Assembly: GCA_963576475.1 (NCBI GenBank)
Contig: OY754965.1
Location: 1,061,501 to 1,125,500 of the forward strand
Length of the DNA stretch: 64,000 bases
DNA from: Molanna angustata
Taxonomy: Eukaryota; Arthropoda; Insecta; Trichoptera; Molannidae
Direction: 5' to 3'
The notes under the pieces were generated by a model. The model was not told the origin of the DNA. It saw nothing but the letters and a program-made list of their open reading frames with translations, and made no database searches. The position numbers and the translations under genes were made by a program. Shown in pieces: positions 11,925-23,065 of the stretch (the first letter of the stretch is position 1; every line of letters starts with the position of its first letter).

Positions 11925-12147
11925 TCATCAACATCCTCATAAATGGCTTCACAGCCCGTTGCGATCCATGGCCTCCTCCAGAATTCCTCGTCATCTCCAT
12001 ATATCCTGGCGTGCACCCTCTCCAGTCCCTTACGCTCACAGCCTCCACATCCAGCTGCACACCATCCAGCCATCGGAACTTGGGTCTACCAAGGTTTCGT
12101 CTACTTGGGGGGCTTTGTGTGCAGGATCCTCTTTGGCATACTTTCAT
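11925..12147 (-). pseudogene. RTE-like C-terminal fragment (minus strand)
   Basis: The minus-strand frame contains PPSRRNLGRPKFRWLDGVQL, then EAVSVRDWRG. This matches the R..GRP..RW.D.v..d....g...W pattern that closes many RTE-type pol proteins. It runs into unrelated sequence after about 11925. Frames on the opposite strand are shadows of it. Confidence 0.55.
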
Positions 12148-12249
12148 CGCCGATTCTTTCCGCGTGTCCTGCCCATCTCAACCTCCCATTCTGTAACAAT
12201 GTGCGTCAGAATCAGATTGATTCGAAAAGCTTGTTATGATGGGTAGCGT

Positions 12250-12799
12250 GGATTAACGAAGACCTGGTAGTCGCTCGCCGACAAGGTGTGATTTTATTAA
12301 GTCTGCATTGGGGTCATTAGTGACTGGTGCTCTACGGTCTGTAAAGAACAGATTATCATAGAAGCGGGTGCACACAAAGAGTGATTGATTACCGGCACCA
12401 TCCTCAGTCATGAGGACGAGAGAGATTGTATTGGTAAGTATTCAAAATACTGCATGAAAAATAGACGCAATATTTTGTTGAGTGTTGACAGTGACATAGT
12501 TGAAATGTGTAGTTATGAATTTGGCAAGAAGGAAATTGCGTTTTGGAATTAATGTTTTGAAGAACTATGTATACCTACCTCGGTATAATTAGATGGGTCA
12601 AACTTTTCATTACATTTCAAGTTTTTTCAAATATCTTTGTTTACGTTATTTTTCTGCGGAGGCTTTAAGACGTAATATAATGTCTTTATGTTTTTCATTG
12701 AATAAGCCAAGGAGACATTTAACTTTACCCACATAGCATAACGCCAAATGAAACAATAGTTCTTTCGTTGATATTTTTCCTGCCTTTATAATGAAATAT
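12250..12799. other. Unassigned intergenic DNA
   Basis: No recognisable gene or repeat. Confidence 0.4.
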
Positions 12800-13015
12800 A
12801 CAAGGCTGAAAAGAGTGGAATAACAAGTAGGGGCCGGCGGCGAAAGAGTTGGCATGATCATATAAATGAAATTTTGAAAGATGGTAATACAGGAATTCAT
12901 AATAATATGAAAGCATGTATGACGCGATATGAGGCAAAACATGTATGTCAGAATTGACGAGTCTGACGTTTGGTTCTCTCTGCCTACCCCAAATAGGGAA
13001 ACTGCGTGATGATAT
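12800..13015 (+). mobile_element. Degenerate RTE-like 3' end
   Basis: Ordered blocks (tggcatgatcatataaatga, aattttgaaagatgg, gtatgacgcgatatgaggca, aatagggaaactgcgtgatg) match, in reverse, the sequence at 20830-21085. A weaker copy lies near 11790-11910. Together they look like the C-terminal coding end and short 3'UTR of one RTE-type LINE. All reading frames are broken. Confidence 0.5.
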
Positions 13016-13079
13016 GTATGTATAATGAAATTTTTTCAGGGTCTTCTTAATATTTGTGTTTTTTTTTGTTGATAGACGA

Positions 13080-13350
13080 AACTGATGGCATCTTTTTGTT
13101 GATGGATGCTCTCCGTGGCATCTTTTTCTTGATGGATGTTCTCCATGGCATCTTTTTCTTGATGGATGTTCTCCATGGCATCTTTTCGTTGATGGAAGTT
13201 GCTCTTGGCATCTTTTTGTTGGTGGTTGTTCTACATGGAATCTTTTTGTTGATGGAAGATGCTTATGGCACCTTTTTGTTGATGGATCATGCTCATAGCA
13301 CCTTTTTGTTGATGAAAGTGGCTAGTGGCATCTTTTTGTTAATGGATGAT
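13080..13350 (+). repeat. 30-bp tandem repeat, about 9 units, open in one frame
   Basis: A 30-bp unit built on gcatctttttgttgatggat repeats about nine times. Because 30 is divisible by three, one frame stays open (13054-13410) and reads as a ten-residue repeat of the form GIF(F/L)LMDVLH. There is no ATG ahead of the array (the open frame begins at GTG) and no known domain. I treat it as a minisatellite. Confidence 0.75.
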
Positions 13351-13444
13351 GAAAATAATACAAATATTATTCATTCATACGATCGCGGCATATCTCACAA
13401 TGCGGGGTGACCAGCGACAGGTGAGCGGGTGTACATTACCTTAT

Positions 13445-13486
13445 ACTGGTATGTGGGTACACATGCATGTATACCCACATACCAGT
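13445..13486. repeat. 42-bp near-perfect palindrome
   Basis: Arms actggtatgtgggta and tacccacataccagt flank a centre that is itself palindromic (acatgcatgt), with one mismatched pair. It would form a long hairpin on either strand. Confidence 0.85.
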
Positions 13487-13572
13487 CTGTCTCACCTCAA
13501 AAAGGCACTACATTCAGAATAGGTGGTGAACCTCATTGCTAAACCATATGAGATGTTATTGTTGCCTGTTGT

Positions 13573-13610
13573 ATTTTCGATTACCCGGCTCTTACGGGTA
13601 AGTCGAAAAT
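13573..13610. repeat. 38-bp hairpin
   Basis: Arms attttcgattacccg and cgggtaagtcgaaaat are inverted repeats apart from one extra base, with a 7-base loop. It lies 86 bp after the palindrome at 13445. Confidence 0.75.
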
Positions 13611-13619
13611 AATAATATA

Positions 13620-14074
13620 AAAAAGTGGAAGCACTATTCTAATCATCGTCATACACTTTTTTATTCTTTTATATGCCCCTTTACATAATGAAGATGTTTT
13701 CAAGCAGTTACAACTTCTATATTAGCATCGATACTTTGGAGCCGGGCATTCATCAAACGATCATACAAAAAATACACTTTCATTAGTATATTTTGAAAAC
13801 AGGCTCGATGCTGCCTAATTTATTTCGGACAACAGTCTCACCTCTTATATGAAGAGAGTTTCTTTTTCTTCTTCTTCCTGCCATATCAGGTGCCCCCGAT
13901 CACTGCTGAGAAGGCATCTCCATCCGCCGACGTCTCTGATGCCGGTCAACTCACGAATGTTGCGGAGCCATTACATCTGACGTCTTCCTGTTCCTCGAAT
14001 ATCTAAGAGAGTTCATTGAACATATTTTATCAAAAAAATGACGTGTAATTCTCACAATTTTTAAGCTTAGATGG
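13620..14074. other. Unassigned intergenic DNA
   Basis: A CTT-rich stretch near 13860-13880; no gene recognised. Confidence 0.4.
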
Positions 14075-14200
14075 GTTAGTAATCCAGTGGTCGCGAGTTC
14101 GAATCCTGCCACGACCGATTTCGTTCACCTATAGTACAAGTATTTATGCTTAGTTTAGGGAATGTTTGAGGATGTATATGTACTCGTCGCAAGGATATAT
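14075..14200 (+). mobile_element. tRNA-like SINE head
   Basis: Contains tagatgggttagtaatccag then gagttcgaatcctgcc, resembling pol III A and B boxes. It is followed by a short non-tRNA body (tatagtacaagtatttatgc). It does not match the other SINE families in the window. Confidence 0.45.
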
Positions 14201-14279
14201 TCATTCTTTTAAAAAACCTTCTTCTCCTGCAACCCCCAATCTCCAGTCACTATTTAAAGTAACGTTTTGTACATGTTAA

Positions 14280-14570
14280 TTGCCTGAAAAACTAATTGAA
14301 ATAATAACTAGCTTATGCGGAACAGACATAGGTACTAGAATAAATGAACACCTTAGAGCAATCAGGGGTCTTTCTGGATACTCTGAGATGGCGGACCATT
14401 GCATTGAACACGACCATAATTTTAATCGTAACAGTGTTGTGGTTCTACATCTGGAGTCGAAGGGACGAAAACTGGATGCTCTAGAAATATTAGAGATTAA
14501 CAAACATCTAAAAAATAATGATGATCTCATAAATATTCAAATACCTATGTCCTGTCCACTGCTAAAATAA
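14280..14570 (+). pseudogene. Penelope-like retroelement fragment (GIY-YIG C-terminus)
   Basis: The open frame resembles the C-terminal GIY-YIG nuclease part of Penelope-like elements. A G.(D/S)(I).TR..EH segment at about residues 16-25 (IGTRINEHLRAI) is followed by MADHCIEHDHNF (about 37-48) and VVVLHLESKGRKLDALEILE (about 53-72), the ...kGR.L..lE..EI.KH pattern. The GIY and YIG motifs and the RT are absent, and the frame lacks an upstream ATG. The downstream AT-rich DNA with gatggtgtaaccatcgaaag at 14710-14730 could be the element's 3' hairpin region. Family assignment is from memory of the pattern only. Confidence 0.5.
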
Positions 14571-14809
14571 TGTGCACCGATTGGTTGCTATATGTACGTA
14601 CCGCTTTCTCTTCACCACACTCGCGCCCTAAGAACCCCCTCCCCCCACCTCAAACTATGTACTGGCCATTTTGTTATATTATATTTAGTTTTGATTGTCG
14701 CCTCCTCATATGATGGTGTAACCATCGAAAGCGCTCAGGCTAATTTTAACTCAATTTGTGGATTAAAACTGTGTTTTACATTCGCAATAATTTCATTATG
14801 AACTTCCAC

Positions 14810-16013
14810 TCTGTAAACGAAACAACATTAAACGTAATATAACTAGCTTAGTCAGATTTTGGGCATTCCAAATTATCTTCGAATACTTATTTTCATCTCT
14901 TTTATATTAAATTCTCGTTTTATGTCCTCGTTTCTTATCGCCTCCTGTTATTTTAGAAATGTGTATGAAAATCTATGCAATCAGCGATATATCTCTAGAT
15001 TATATTTATCTCAGTCCCTGTGCAGATTTCAACGGATAAAGTTGGTTCTTTTTGGAGCTCTGAGTATTCTCGGAATTTCCGTGAGATGAGATTTAGGATC
15101 TGGTAGCTTTGCAATAATACTTTATTGACTTCCGCAAGAGACAGAGAACAATTTAAAAGACTAGGGCATCTAACTGAATTATATTTTAGAAACTTAGCTG
15201 CTCATAACCTACATCTCAGTATTCAAGTTGATTTTTAAACAAAAGTAAAGTAAAAGTATAACTCAATTATTTTTTCATTAAGAGGGCGTATAACCTTATC
15301 ATCCTATTTTGAAATCAAATTTCTCAAATATGTGTGCTTCGATTAAAAAAAAACCATGAGTACACTTCTCTAATGAATATTTGTCACACAATTTTGATGT
15401 TCAGCTTAAATTCCCCAAAAAGATAATGAAAATAATATTTTAACGGCATTTTTAAAAATTACTCCCTAATAACTCCCTTATAAATAAAATAAAACATTAT
15501 TTAATAGAGAAATTAATCTTTTAGATGATTAAAGAGTGTATAAAATCAAAGCGAATTACTGAAAACGTTTATTCATTTCAAGTCAGGTTTTGTTTTTAAA
15601 ATACAAAAAATCAAGAAATTTTGGGTTTCCGATAATTTAAATCACGCATAAACCCTTTGTAACGAATGTGATAGTTACTCTCACTAACACAACTTCATAG
15701 TGTATTAGGCAGTTTAAATATATCATATCACAATATTTAGCGCTATATGCCTTCTTAAATGATATTATTATTTCATTGAATTTTTATTTTGTCCACCACG
15801 TATATTATGGACATCCTAGGTATTAGTCTTTCGAAAATATTAATAACATCTATAAATCTCGACCACTATCAAAATCTCGTTCTGTTGCGAAATTGTATCA
15901 AATGAACAAGTTGAATATTAAATACCATGTCTGTTACATAATTTACCATGTCTGTTTGAATGTTTGTATGTCCGCGTAACGCTGCTAAAATCAACTGCTA
16001 ACGTATCAGGCTT
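14810..16013. other. AT-rich intergenic DNA
   Basis: No gene or repeat recognised. Confidence 0.4.
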
Positions 16014-16207
16014 TAATAGGCGTGATGACAGTAAGAAAAAATCATTGAAATTATGATTTTATAAAATAAAATATGTTATAAAGATTTGAAAAAATATATT
16101 TATTTTCATTTTAAAAGAGCGAATAATATTAATATTATTAAAATAAAAATACAAAATATGTTTGTCCGCCATTTTATGTGAAACACCAATCAGAGCGCAT
16201 GACGTCA
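16014..16207 (+). repeat. Direct repeat, left copy (~194 bp)
   Basis: Matches 16662-16851 in order: taataggcgtgatgacagta, agaaaaaatcattgaaatta, then gtccgccattttatg, caatcagagcgca, gacgtca. Roughly one base in ten differs. A TGACGTCA palindrome closes this copy. Confidence 0.8.
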
Positions 16208-16661
16208 CCATATTGTTACTGTCAATTGTGTTTGTTACTGTCAACTGTAGTGTTGTTCGAAATGGCTATTTTTTTCATAACAAGCTATATGGAATATGCT
16301 GCTTATTTTTAACATGCTATTTTTATTTATTGATTTATTTGGTTTATTTGGGACAATAAACCAAATAATATCGCTATCCGCTCTATTGAATCGTTGACGC
16401 ATCTGTTATAACACGCACCGAGTATTGTAACGTGGTGGAGAATATTTAACGTTTCAGAAATAAATAACTTGGTGGCTTTCATTGCTTGATTATAAAATAA
16501 AATGATGTTATTATATTGTTTGTGGGAGTTGTACAGTGTTACATGAGGTTGAAATGGAAATACACAATGTATTATGATGAATCTAATATACATATGGGAT
16601 AATTGTTATGATTCATATACATATTATGATTAATATATTAAAAAAAAAATAGAATGTTATG
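16208..16661. other. DNA between the two direct repeats
   Basis: About 450 bp without an ORF of known type. It holds T-rich tail-like sequence at 16321-16370 containing ggtttatttgggacaataaa. If the flanking repeats are LTRs this would be the interior of a very small element, but no primer-binding site or polypurine tract was recognised. Confidence 0.4.
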
Positions 16662-16851
16662 TAATAGGTGTGATGACTGTAAGAAAAAATCATTGAAATT
16701 ATGATTTTAAAAAATAAAATAGGTTATAAAGATTTAAAAAATGTACTTATTTTCATTTTAAAGGAGTGAATAATAATATTATAAATATAAAAATACAAAA
16801 TGTGTTAGTCCGCCATTTTATGAGAAAAAACAATCAGAGCGCACGACGTCA
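16662..16851 (+). repeat. Direct repeat, right copy (~190 bp)
   Basis: Second copy of the repeat at 16014. Its final motif is CGACGTCA rather than TGACGTCA. Confidence 0.8.
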
Positions 16852-17065
16852 TAGTATGGTCGCGTCAATTCTTCTGATAGTCTTCAATACAATATACGCA
16901 TTAATTGTCGGTCTGGACAATGTTTATTTTGGTGTTTTTGATATATTAATATTTTAATTAGGTACTTAAAACTAAAACAAAACAATAAAATAGCAATGGA
17001 ACAAGGATTCATCAAAGCAAATAGTTTCAATTTACCTAGATACTCGCCTACCTATCGGGGGATAC

Positions 17066-17672
17066 TATGGGCCGGTATTACAGTGTCAGTTTAAGAGCTA
17101 AACTCAAGTTTCACAAAAATATAGCGTATTACAGTGTCCGTTTAGGCCTAATCTTCCCTCAAATATGTCACTAAAACGACAAATATTTAACTCAACGTTT
17201 CTGGCAGATTAAGTACTTAACTGTGAGTCAACTGTCATTTGCTAGGCAACTCGTGTAGTTTCAGTTTCTATCACTAGAGGCGTTAGGCAACGTGTGTAGT
17301 TTCAGTGTTGTATCACTAAAGGCGTTAGTTGTATCGACGGTGGCGCCACACAACAAAACAAACTGACAGCCGTATTGAACATGGGCATTTAAAAGCATTA
17401 TTTTGGTGAAAAAAATTAAATTTACCATGTTGGATAATAAAACAATGGTATTTAAAGTCGTAGCGTCCCGTTTTGTATTTCGTATTATTTGAGGTTATTT
17501 AAATTTGACAGATAATAACCACAGAAAAAGTGAAATATGTCTATAATTGAAGATTTAGTAACTGACATGTTATATTGCACTGTAATACGGAAATGGATTC
17601 AATCTCCCCTTAACATTAATCTTGAGTTTAACAAACTCAATGAGTTGAGGGCCGACTGTAATATCGGGCCTA
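17066..17672. mobile_element. MITE with imperfect inverted repeats
   Basis: The left end (TATGGGCCGGTATTACAGTG) and the right end (ACTGTAATATCGGGCCTA) are inverted repeats. A second inward pair exists (tagctcttaaactg-type sequence against cttgagtttaacaaactc). The ~607-bp interior has no coding frame. Flanking bases suggest TA at both borders but a target duplication is not certain. Confidence 0.6.
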
Positions 17673-19035
17673 AGTTTATTGTATTTTGTATGTAACTTAG
17701 TTCTTATTGAATAAATAAATAAATAATGAACGCTCGCAACGTATGGTAAACTAATTTAGTTTTAGTATTCTACAATTTTGTCACGCGATGGTGAGCTGAC
17801 GAACGTTCGACATGTTATGATGCTGGTCACTGCCAAACTAAACTAGCAAGCTATATTTTTTTCATGCAATGAAGCGATTCGCGAAACGACGGCGATTACG
17901 CGAAGCATGCGTTTTAAAACATCGTTACAATTTTAGCAGCATACGAATTATTACATAGCGCTCGTTATTTGTATTGTGTTAATAACAAGCTATATTTATC
18001 TGCTATCGTTATTTTTAGCAATAGCAGCCATAGTAGTTATTTTTCTGCCTGTCTTAACTACTCTTAACTAGAATGGAACTTTTGATGGTCGGATATTTCT
18101 TTGCGTCGAACAAAGACTTTTGTTCATCAGATTTTCGAAACGTAAAAACTTAATAATAAGAACATATAAGTACTTTATTTATCTGTAATTTAAATAAAAC
18201 TTACATCTCGAAAATCGATAAAATATGCTCCTTCTTCTCTCTACATTATGTGTTCATAAGCTAAAAACATACGCGGGAAACGTATGATGGCCTATTTTGA
18301 CGTTTGGACATTAATGAAGTTCTTTATATGCTTATTGCCTAAATAATGGTAAATATTATATTATTGAGAGCTAAAAGTGGGGGAACAAATACTGTACTTC
18401 ATTGTAAACGCGTACTTAATAAAATACACTTATGTCTCGCCGTGCGAAATTTAATCACTTATTTCTCTTTTTTTTCGCGTGGGACGAAAACATATACCTC
18501 AGTAGGTGTTTTTTTTCGTCGTGTTTGTACATTTAGGGACCGCACAACACTTATGCACTTTTCAATTGATTATAAATACACAAATCGTCCTAGAATACAT
18601 ATATTACATATAGTAGTGATATGCAGTTTACAATATCGTGACGTCACCGTCAGGGTCGGCAGCCGCCATGATACTACAAGCGTTTTTTGGCGTAAATGTC
18701 AAATTTGATTTTAAAATGGCGATTTTTGCTACTAAACCTTTATTTTATGTAGAAATGTATATATATTTGAAAACAGTGAATGCGTAAAAACATCGTGAGA
18801 TAGTTTTTCAAAATTAGTCATCATGCCTATTCTATGGTATCGGGCATGCATATATGTAGTATGTACCGAGAGATAAAATAGAATCACAAACGGTGTAATT
18901 CACGTAATGCTCATCGAACTCAATATTCAAATACGTATAGAGCATTGAATAGAAAATGTGTTTCTTTGAATCGAATAATGCGGTTCAAATAACAGGAGCG
19001 CATAAAATAAAGTGAGAAAAAACAGAACAACATAA
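17673..19035. other. Unassigned AT-rich DNA
   Basis: A 120-codon frame at 18346-18708 has no recognisable domain. A TGACGTCA-type palindrome (cgtgacgtcaccg) occurs near 18640, similar to the one closing the direct repeat at 16014. No gene is supported. Confidence 0.4.
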
Positions 19036-20027
19036 TCCAACTGTCGGTTCGTTCATGAGAATTCAATTCTCTGAATGAATCGACATTATTAAGCCAAAAT
19101 GCGTGTACGAAGGAACATTTTATATGGTGTAGTGGACTTTTTGCAAGCTAATAACACCAACTAGAGGCCTCGCAGCATATATGTTCCCCATACATAGATT
19201 TACTCAGAATTCGGAGTAGAACATTTTATGTGAGTTTTGTGTGTGTGTCTGTGTGTGAGTGTGTGTGTGTGGTGTGTGTGTGTGTCCTTCCCCTCCTTAT
19301 AACTTTTGATCCGCTCAATTTACTGAGCCCAAATTTTCAGAATATATAAACAGTTATAGGCCTACAAAACTTTTATACTCAGAATTGTGAATTTTTGTTT
19401 CAGTCAGGGGTTATCAACCTTTTGAAATTTTGGTTTATTTTACCATATATCTCAGAAACCATAAAAGCTAGAACGCTGAAATTTGGTATAAACATATACA
19501 AATACAAAATCTCAAATAAGTTTTTTTTTTAACATTCCAGGGTTTCTCAAACATTTTTTATTAAGAGTTTAACTGCCTATATTTCCAAATATTTTAAAAA
19601 TATCGAAAAAAGCCGAAACACCCCAACTAGATAATTTAATTTTCTATAAAAAATATTAATATTCTAGAAGTAAATCTCCAATTTTTTTAACAATATTTAT
19701 AAAAATTGAATTTAGTGACGACATCACTTCATACAATTTGTATGGTAGGTAGTCGCCTATACACAATATGTAAGAAGACTAAATAGTTTGATACTTAAAT
19801 CTCCAAACATACACACATACCATCATGCTGTTTTCATATTCTGTGTAGGAAAAACAGACTGACCTCCATACTATCCTATCCTGACAAACATACCTGCATG
19901 TTTTATATAGAAAATAAAATATATTCAAATATTTATTAATTTGTGTTGCTTATAGTTTGGTACATATTCTTTGATTATGCATACTATCGCCATCGACAGT
20001 TGGATCTCATGTGTTACATGCAACTAG
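19036..20027 (+). mobile_element. Helitron-like non-autonomous element, copy H2
   Basis: The element begins TCCAACTGTCGGTTCG after an A and ends GCAACTAG before a T, the A|TC...CTAG|T arrangement of Helitrons. Inside the 5' end is a palindromic block (catgagaattcaattctctg). Near the 3' end an inverted copy of the 5' terminus (ATCGACAGTTGGAT) is followed by a CATGT-GTT-ACATG hairpin 7 bp from CTAG. A GT microsatellite sits at about 19238-19284. No Rep/helicase is encoded. Confidence 0.75.
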
Positions 20028-20724
20028 TATATTACATTATACACTTCAATGTACCGGTTCGTCGCTCCAAGCACAATACTCTTTTTCGACCCAAAAATTA
20101 AAGGACTAACGCCGCGACAAATGCAACCATCAACAGAATTATTAACACGAGAACACGATTAACCTACTCAACGATAATAGAAAATCATTTCGTCAAAAGT
20201 TAAAAATACTTACTTAATAGGCCTAAACATTACGCACCACACATATGCATACAACCTCACATACGCACCACTCACACATACATACACACCCTCACACACA
20301 TTACACATTCACTCTCACACATATACTTACTACACATATAAACACAGTGATACCATGAGATACGGATATATGTAAATGTACCTATAAAATATTATGTTAC
20401 TTTGATAGTATTGTAAGCTTATAATTGATGTATGGAGTGGGTATTAAGGCAAGTTATTATATATTCTGTATTTATTTTTTACTTCATACATTGTTAGCTT
20501 CAATTTGAATAAAAATAAAATGAAATAAGTTCTGTCTTAACAGCGTTCCACTTGAAAGGGCACTTCGTGATTATGTTGGTACGACAAATAAACTGAATAA
20601 TGTTGTCATTTCGCTAAATTAACTTACTCATATTTTAAATAATAAGAAACTGTTAAAGAAAACAATTTGAAATTTATATGATAGAATGAAACATGTCTTT
20701 TTTCATTTCAAAATATTCCATCTT
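20028..20724. other. Unassigned AT-rich DNA with CA-rich stretch
   Basis: At 20230-20340 an imperfect CACA/CATA-rich stretch occurs. Near 20490-20520 cattgttagcttcaatttga, followed by an A-rich tail, is repeated at about 58488, suggesting a shared LINE 3' end. Confidence 0.45.
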
Positions 20725-20830
20725 CATCTCTATTGAGATGTTAAAAATATGTCATAAAATATCATTGACTCCCGACAAGGAGAAAAATCCAATGTTTGCG
20801 TATATGTAGGTAACTATAAAAATATTCAAA
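20725..20830 (+). repeat. Repeat B fragment (right arm and tail)
   Basis: Contains ctctattgagatgttaaaaa, then gactcccgacaagg and aatccaatgtttgcgtatat, matching the right end of the B elements at 6299 and 48895. Confidence 0.65.
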
Positions 20831-21085
20831 ATGGATTCCATACCATCACGCCATTTCCCTATTCGGAGAAAACCGAACACCAGACTCCTCTCTCTTGACA
20901 TACATTTCTCGCATCATTCACGTCCATGCATCGTCTCATACACGCTCTTCTGTTATTTTTACTTCTTATGTCTCCATCTTTCAAAATTCCATTCTTGTGA
21001 TCTTGCCAAATTTTCCTTGCCCTTTTTTTGTCAGATCATTTATTCTTTCTATGTGGCCAAACCACCATAGGACATTTATTTTCAT
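20830..21085 (-). mobile_element. Degenerate RTE-like 3' end (minus strand)
   Basis: On the minus strand it reads ggtttggccacatagaaaga, aattttgaaagatggagaca, gtgtatgagacgatgcatgg, then aatagggaaatggcgtgatg. It is the reverse-orientation relative of 12800-13015 and preserves traces of a typical RTE C-terminus (W.GH..R, R...W, K...). Frames are broken. Confidence 0.5.
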
Positions 21086-21248
21086 CTTACTTACGATATT
21101 CAAAACACACTTCTTTTTTTGTGCAGATATAACAGAAATAGCTATGACATACATAATAGATATATTACGAAAGAAGAATAAAAATTCCCTAATTGTAGGG
21201 AATTTCCTGTTTTTAGCGCGTTACAACACCAAATGCAATCATATGATT

Positions 21249-21475
21249 TGGCGGGCCTTCGTGGCTCAGTTGGTTAGATTGACTGCCGAGCCAAAGATCG
21301 GTTCGATTCGCGGTGGATACACAGTTTCTAATTGTGTTTTCAGTGTGGATCTGTGAAACGATTAGTATCGTAAGTCTCCATAATGTAGCAACTTGTTATT
21401 GGTTCGTGTTAAAATAATATTTGACATAGTACCTGTTAGTTGCCCGAGAAGCAATATTAAATAAATAAATAAAAA
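21249..21475 (+). mobile_element. tRNA-derived SINE, near full length
   Basis: The head GGCGGGCCTTCGTGGCTCAG continues into a good A box (tggctcagttggttag) and, about 35 bp later, a B box (ggttcgattcgcg), the internal pol III promoter of a tRNA. The body includes ataatgtagcaacttgttat and gttgcccgagaagc. The tail is (ATAAATAA)n. Truncated relatives occur on the minus strand at 2505-2640, 51715-51850 and 61385-61535. Confidence 0.85.
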
Positions 21476-21479
21476 TACA

Positions 21480-22210
21480 AATTTAACCAAAACAAGCATT
21501 TTTAAATAAATCGTATTAATTCTAATGTCATAGATCACATTATATTCCGTCGTTTTGGACGGGTTTTAACTAGTTATTAATATTTATCTAAATAATGGCA
21601 ACTCTCTATCTGCGAGGAGAGTGTGAGATATTACCTACCACCTTTAATGGTTGTCAATTTTCACGGTGTGAGAGGGAAAGTTGTAGGCACTTCCTAACAT
21701 CTCTTTCTCTCCCTTGGTCCAGCATCTTGAATTTCGCTCACGAATTTTAAAATCCGTCGTTCATCCCTCACAGCCCCCCTGTGTCTTTGCTCCCTCCCCC
21801 CACACCCTTAATTTCTTCTTCTCCCTCTTATCCCTTAACCCAGCCCTAGTGATTTTGCTGATATATATTAACTGGCTGCGAAACTTTCCTTATTTATGTC
21901 GAGCATTTGTTTAAAGAACCGGTCTATTGACCCATACAAACCAAACCATTCTTTTCGATGAAGCGAAAATAAAAGAAGAACACGCATTTATTTGTATCTG
22001 TGGGTGATATTACGGGAGTTATTTTAGAAAAATATAAGAATAAGGTAAGGTCCTGTACTGTGAGAATACTCCTTACGGAATCTCAACAATTTCTTATGTT
22101 TTTTTTTCTTAAATAACTCCCAGAATATGGCCCTGTATATTATTGATGGAATAATCAATAAAAAACTCATTTTTATTTTTTAAATGAATAAAAAAATAAC
22201 CTAGTGGTTA
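21480..22210. other. Unassigned intergenic DNA
   Basis: A pyrimidine/C-rich patch at 21760-21845; no gene recognised. Confidence 0.4.
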
Positions 22211-22214
22211 GAAC

Positions 22215-22340
22215 AAAACAGCTACTCAGAACAACAGAGATGAAAACACTAAGACCTATCATGGGCAGAACCCTCAGAGACAGAATACCCATTGAGGAGA
22301 TTCGCAGAACCTGTAAAAACCTCGTCCCAGGACCTGTAAA
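22215..22340 (+). pseudogene. RTE-like RT C-terminal fragment
   Basis: The plus strand reads TTEMKTLRPIMGRTLRDRIP followed by IEEIRRTCK. This resembles the segment after the RT core in RTE-type LINEs (...R....M.G.slrDrirn.eIR). Downstream codons quickly run into an A/G-rich stretch. Only about 40 codons survive. Confidence 0.5.
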
Positions 22341-22424
22341 AACAGATAGATCTAAAAAAAGAGGAAGAAGAAGAAGTTTGTAACACAATCGAAGAAACAA
22401 TAAGTTAAAAAAATGTTTTTGATA

Positions 22425-22500
22425 GATTTATGAAATGTTAAAAATTTGTCAGAAAATATCATTTACTCCCAACAAGGAAAAATATTTGATTGAACACTTC
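22425..22500 (+). repeat. Repeat B fragment
   Basis: Contains cagaaaatatcatttactcc and caacaaggaaaaatattt, a diverged copy of the B tail. Confidence 0.5.
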
Positions 22501-23065
22501 ATTCATAAAACTCGTTTGATTTGATAGAACAATTATTTCATCATACTCGTCCGTTTGTAACACAATTGAATAAAAACAATTTGTGGCACAATTGACAATT
22601 TATAAAATTATCATAATAAATGGAATAATCAGTGATTATTATAATCCTTTCAACAAATTATAACATCTAGTTTGTGATACAATTCATTCATGAAATATAA
22701 TATTGTTGAAACAATATGGTAAACTTTAAAAAGCATTAAAAGAATAAATAATGATAACAGAAAATAAAGCATCAGGTTTGTTGGTGTTATGGTGGGTGAG
22801 TGTTGCCAGGTGAAAAGCAGGTGAAAATTCAGCTTCCAGATCAGCGGTCGCGTTACAAACTGAAGTCATCTGTTAAGCTGATAGCCGCTCATCGCATCTC
22901 ATGATCCTGCCCTCCCCACACCAGACATATCCACCTACCTTCATCATACTACCAACTGCCAACCCTCAACTCCATCCGCGTGGAAGGAAACCAAGGGACA
23001 GTCTCGATTTATCGGTAACCGTTTAACCTTGGTATTTCTCGTTTTATTAATCAATTATATCGTAA
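22501..23065. other. Unassigned intergenic DNA
   Basis: A less AT-rich block at 22780-23020 (gtgagtgttgccaggtgaaa; ccctccccacaccagacata) may derive from a transposon but I do not recognise it. Confidence 0.35.

Noticed and set aside
11908..12246. Plus-strand frames of 61-112 codons
   Set aside because: Shadows of the minus-strand RTE-like C-terminal fragment, which has recognisable motifs.
16623..16662. Possible polyadenylation or LINE border between the direct repeats
   Set aside because: Only an A-run; no adjoining LINE motif or target duplication.
18346..18708. 120-codon ATG frame
   Set aside because: No domain, no codon bias distinguishable from AT-rich background, no splice or homology support.
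21249..21330. Functional tRNA gene
   Set aside because: A and B boxes are present but the cloverleaf is not complete, and a SINE body and tail follow; several truncated relatives exist.
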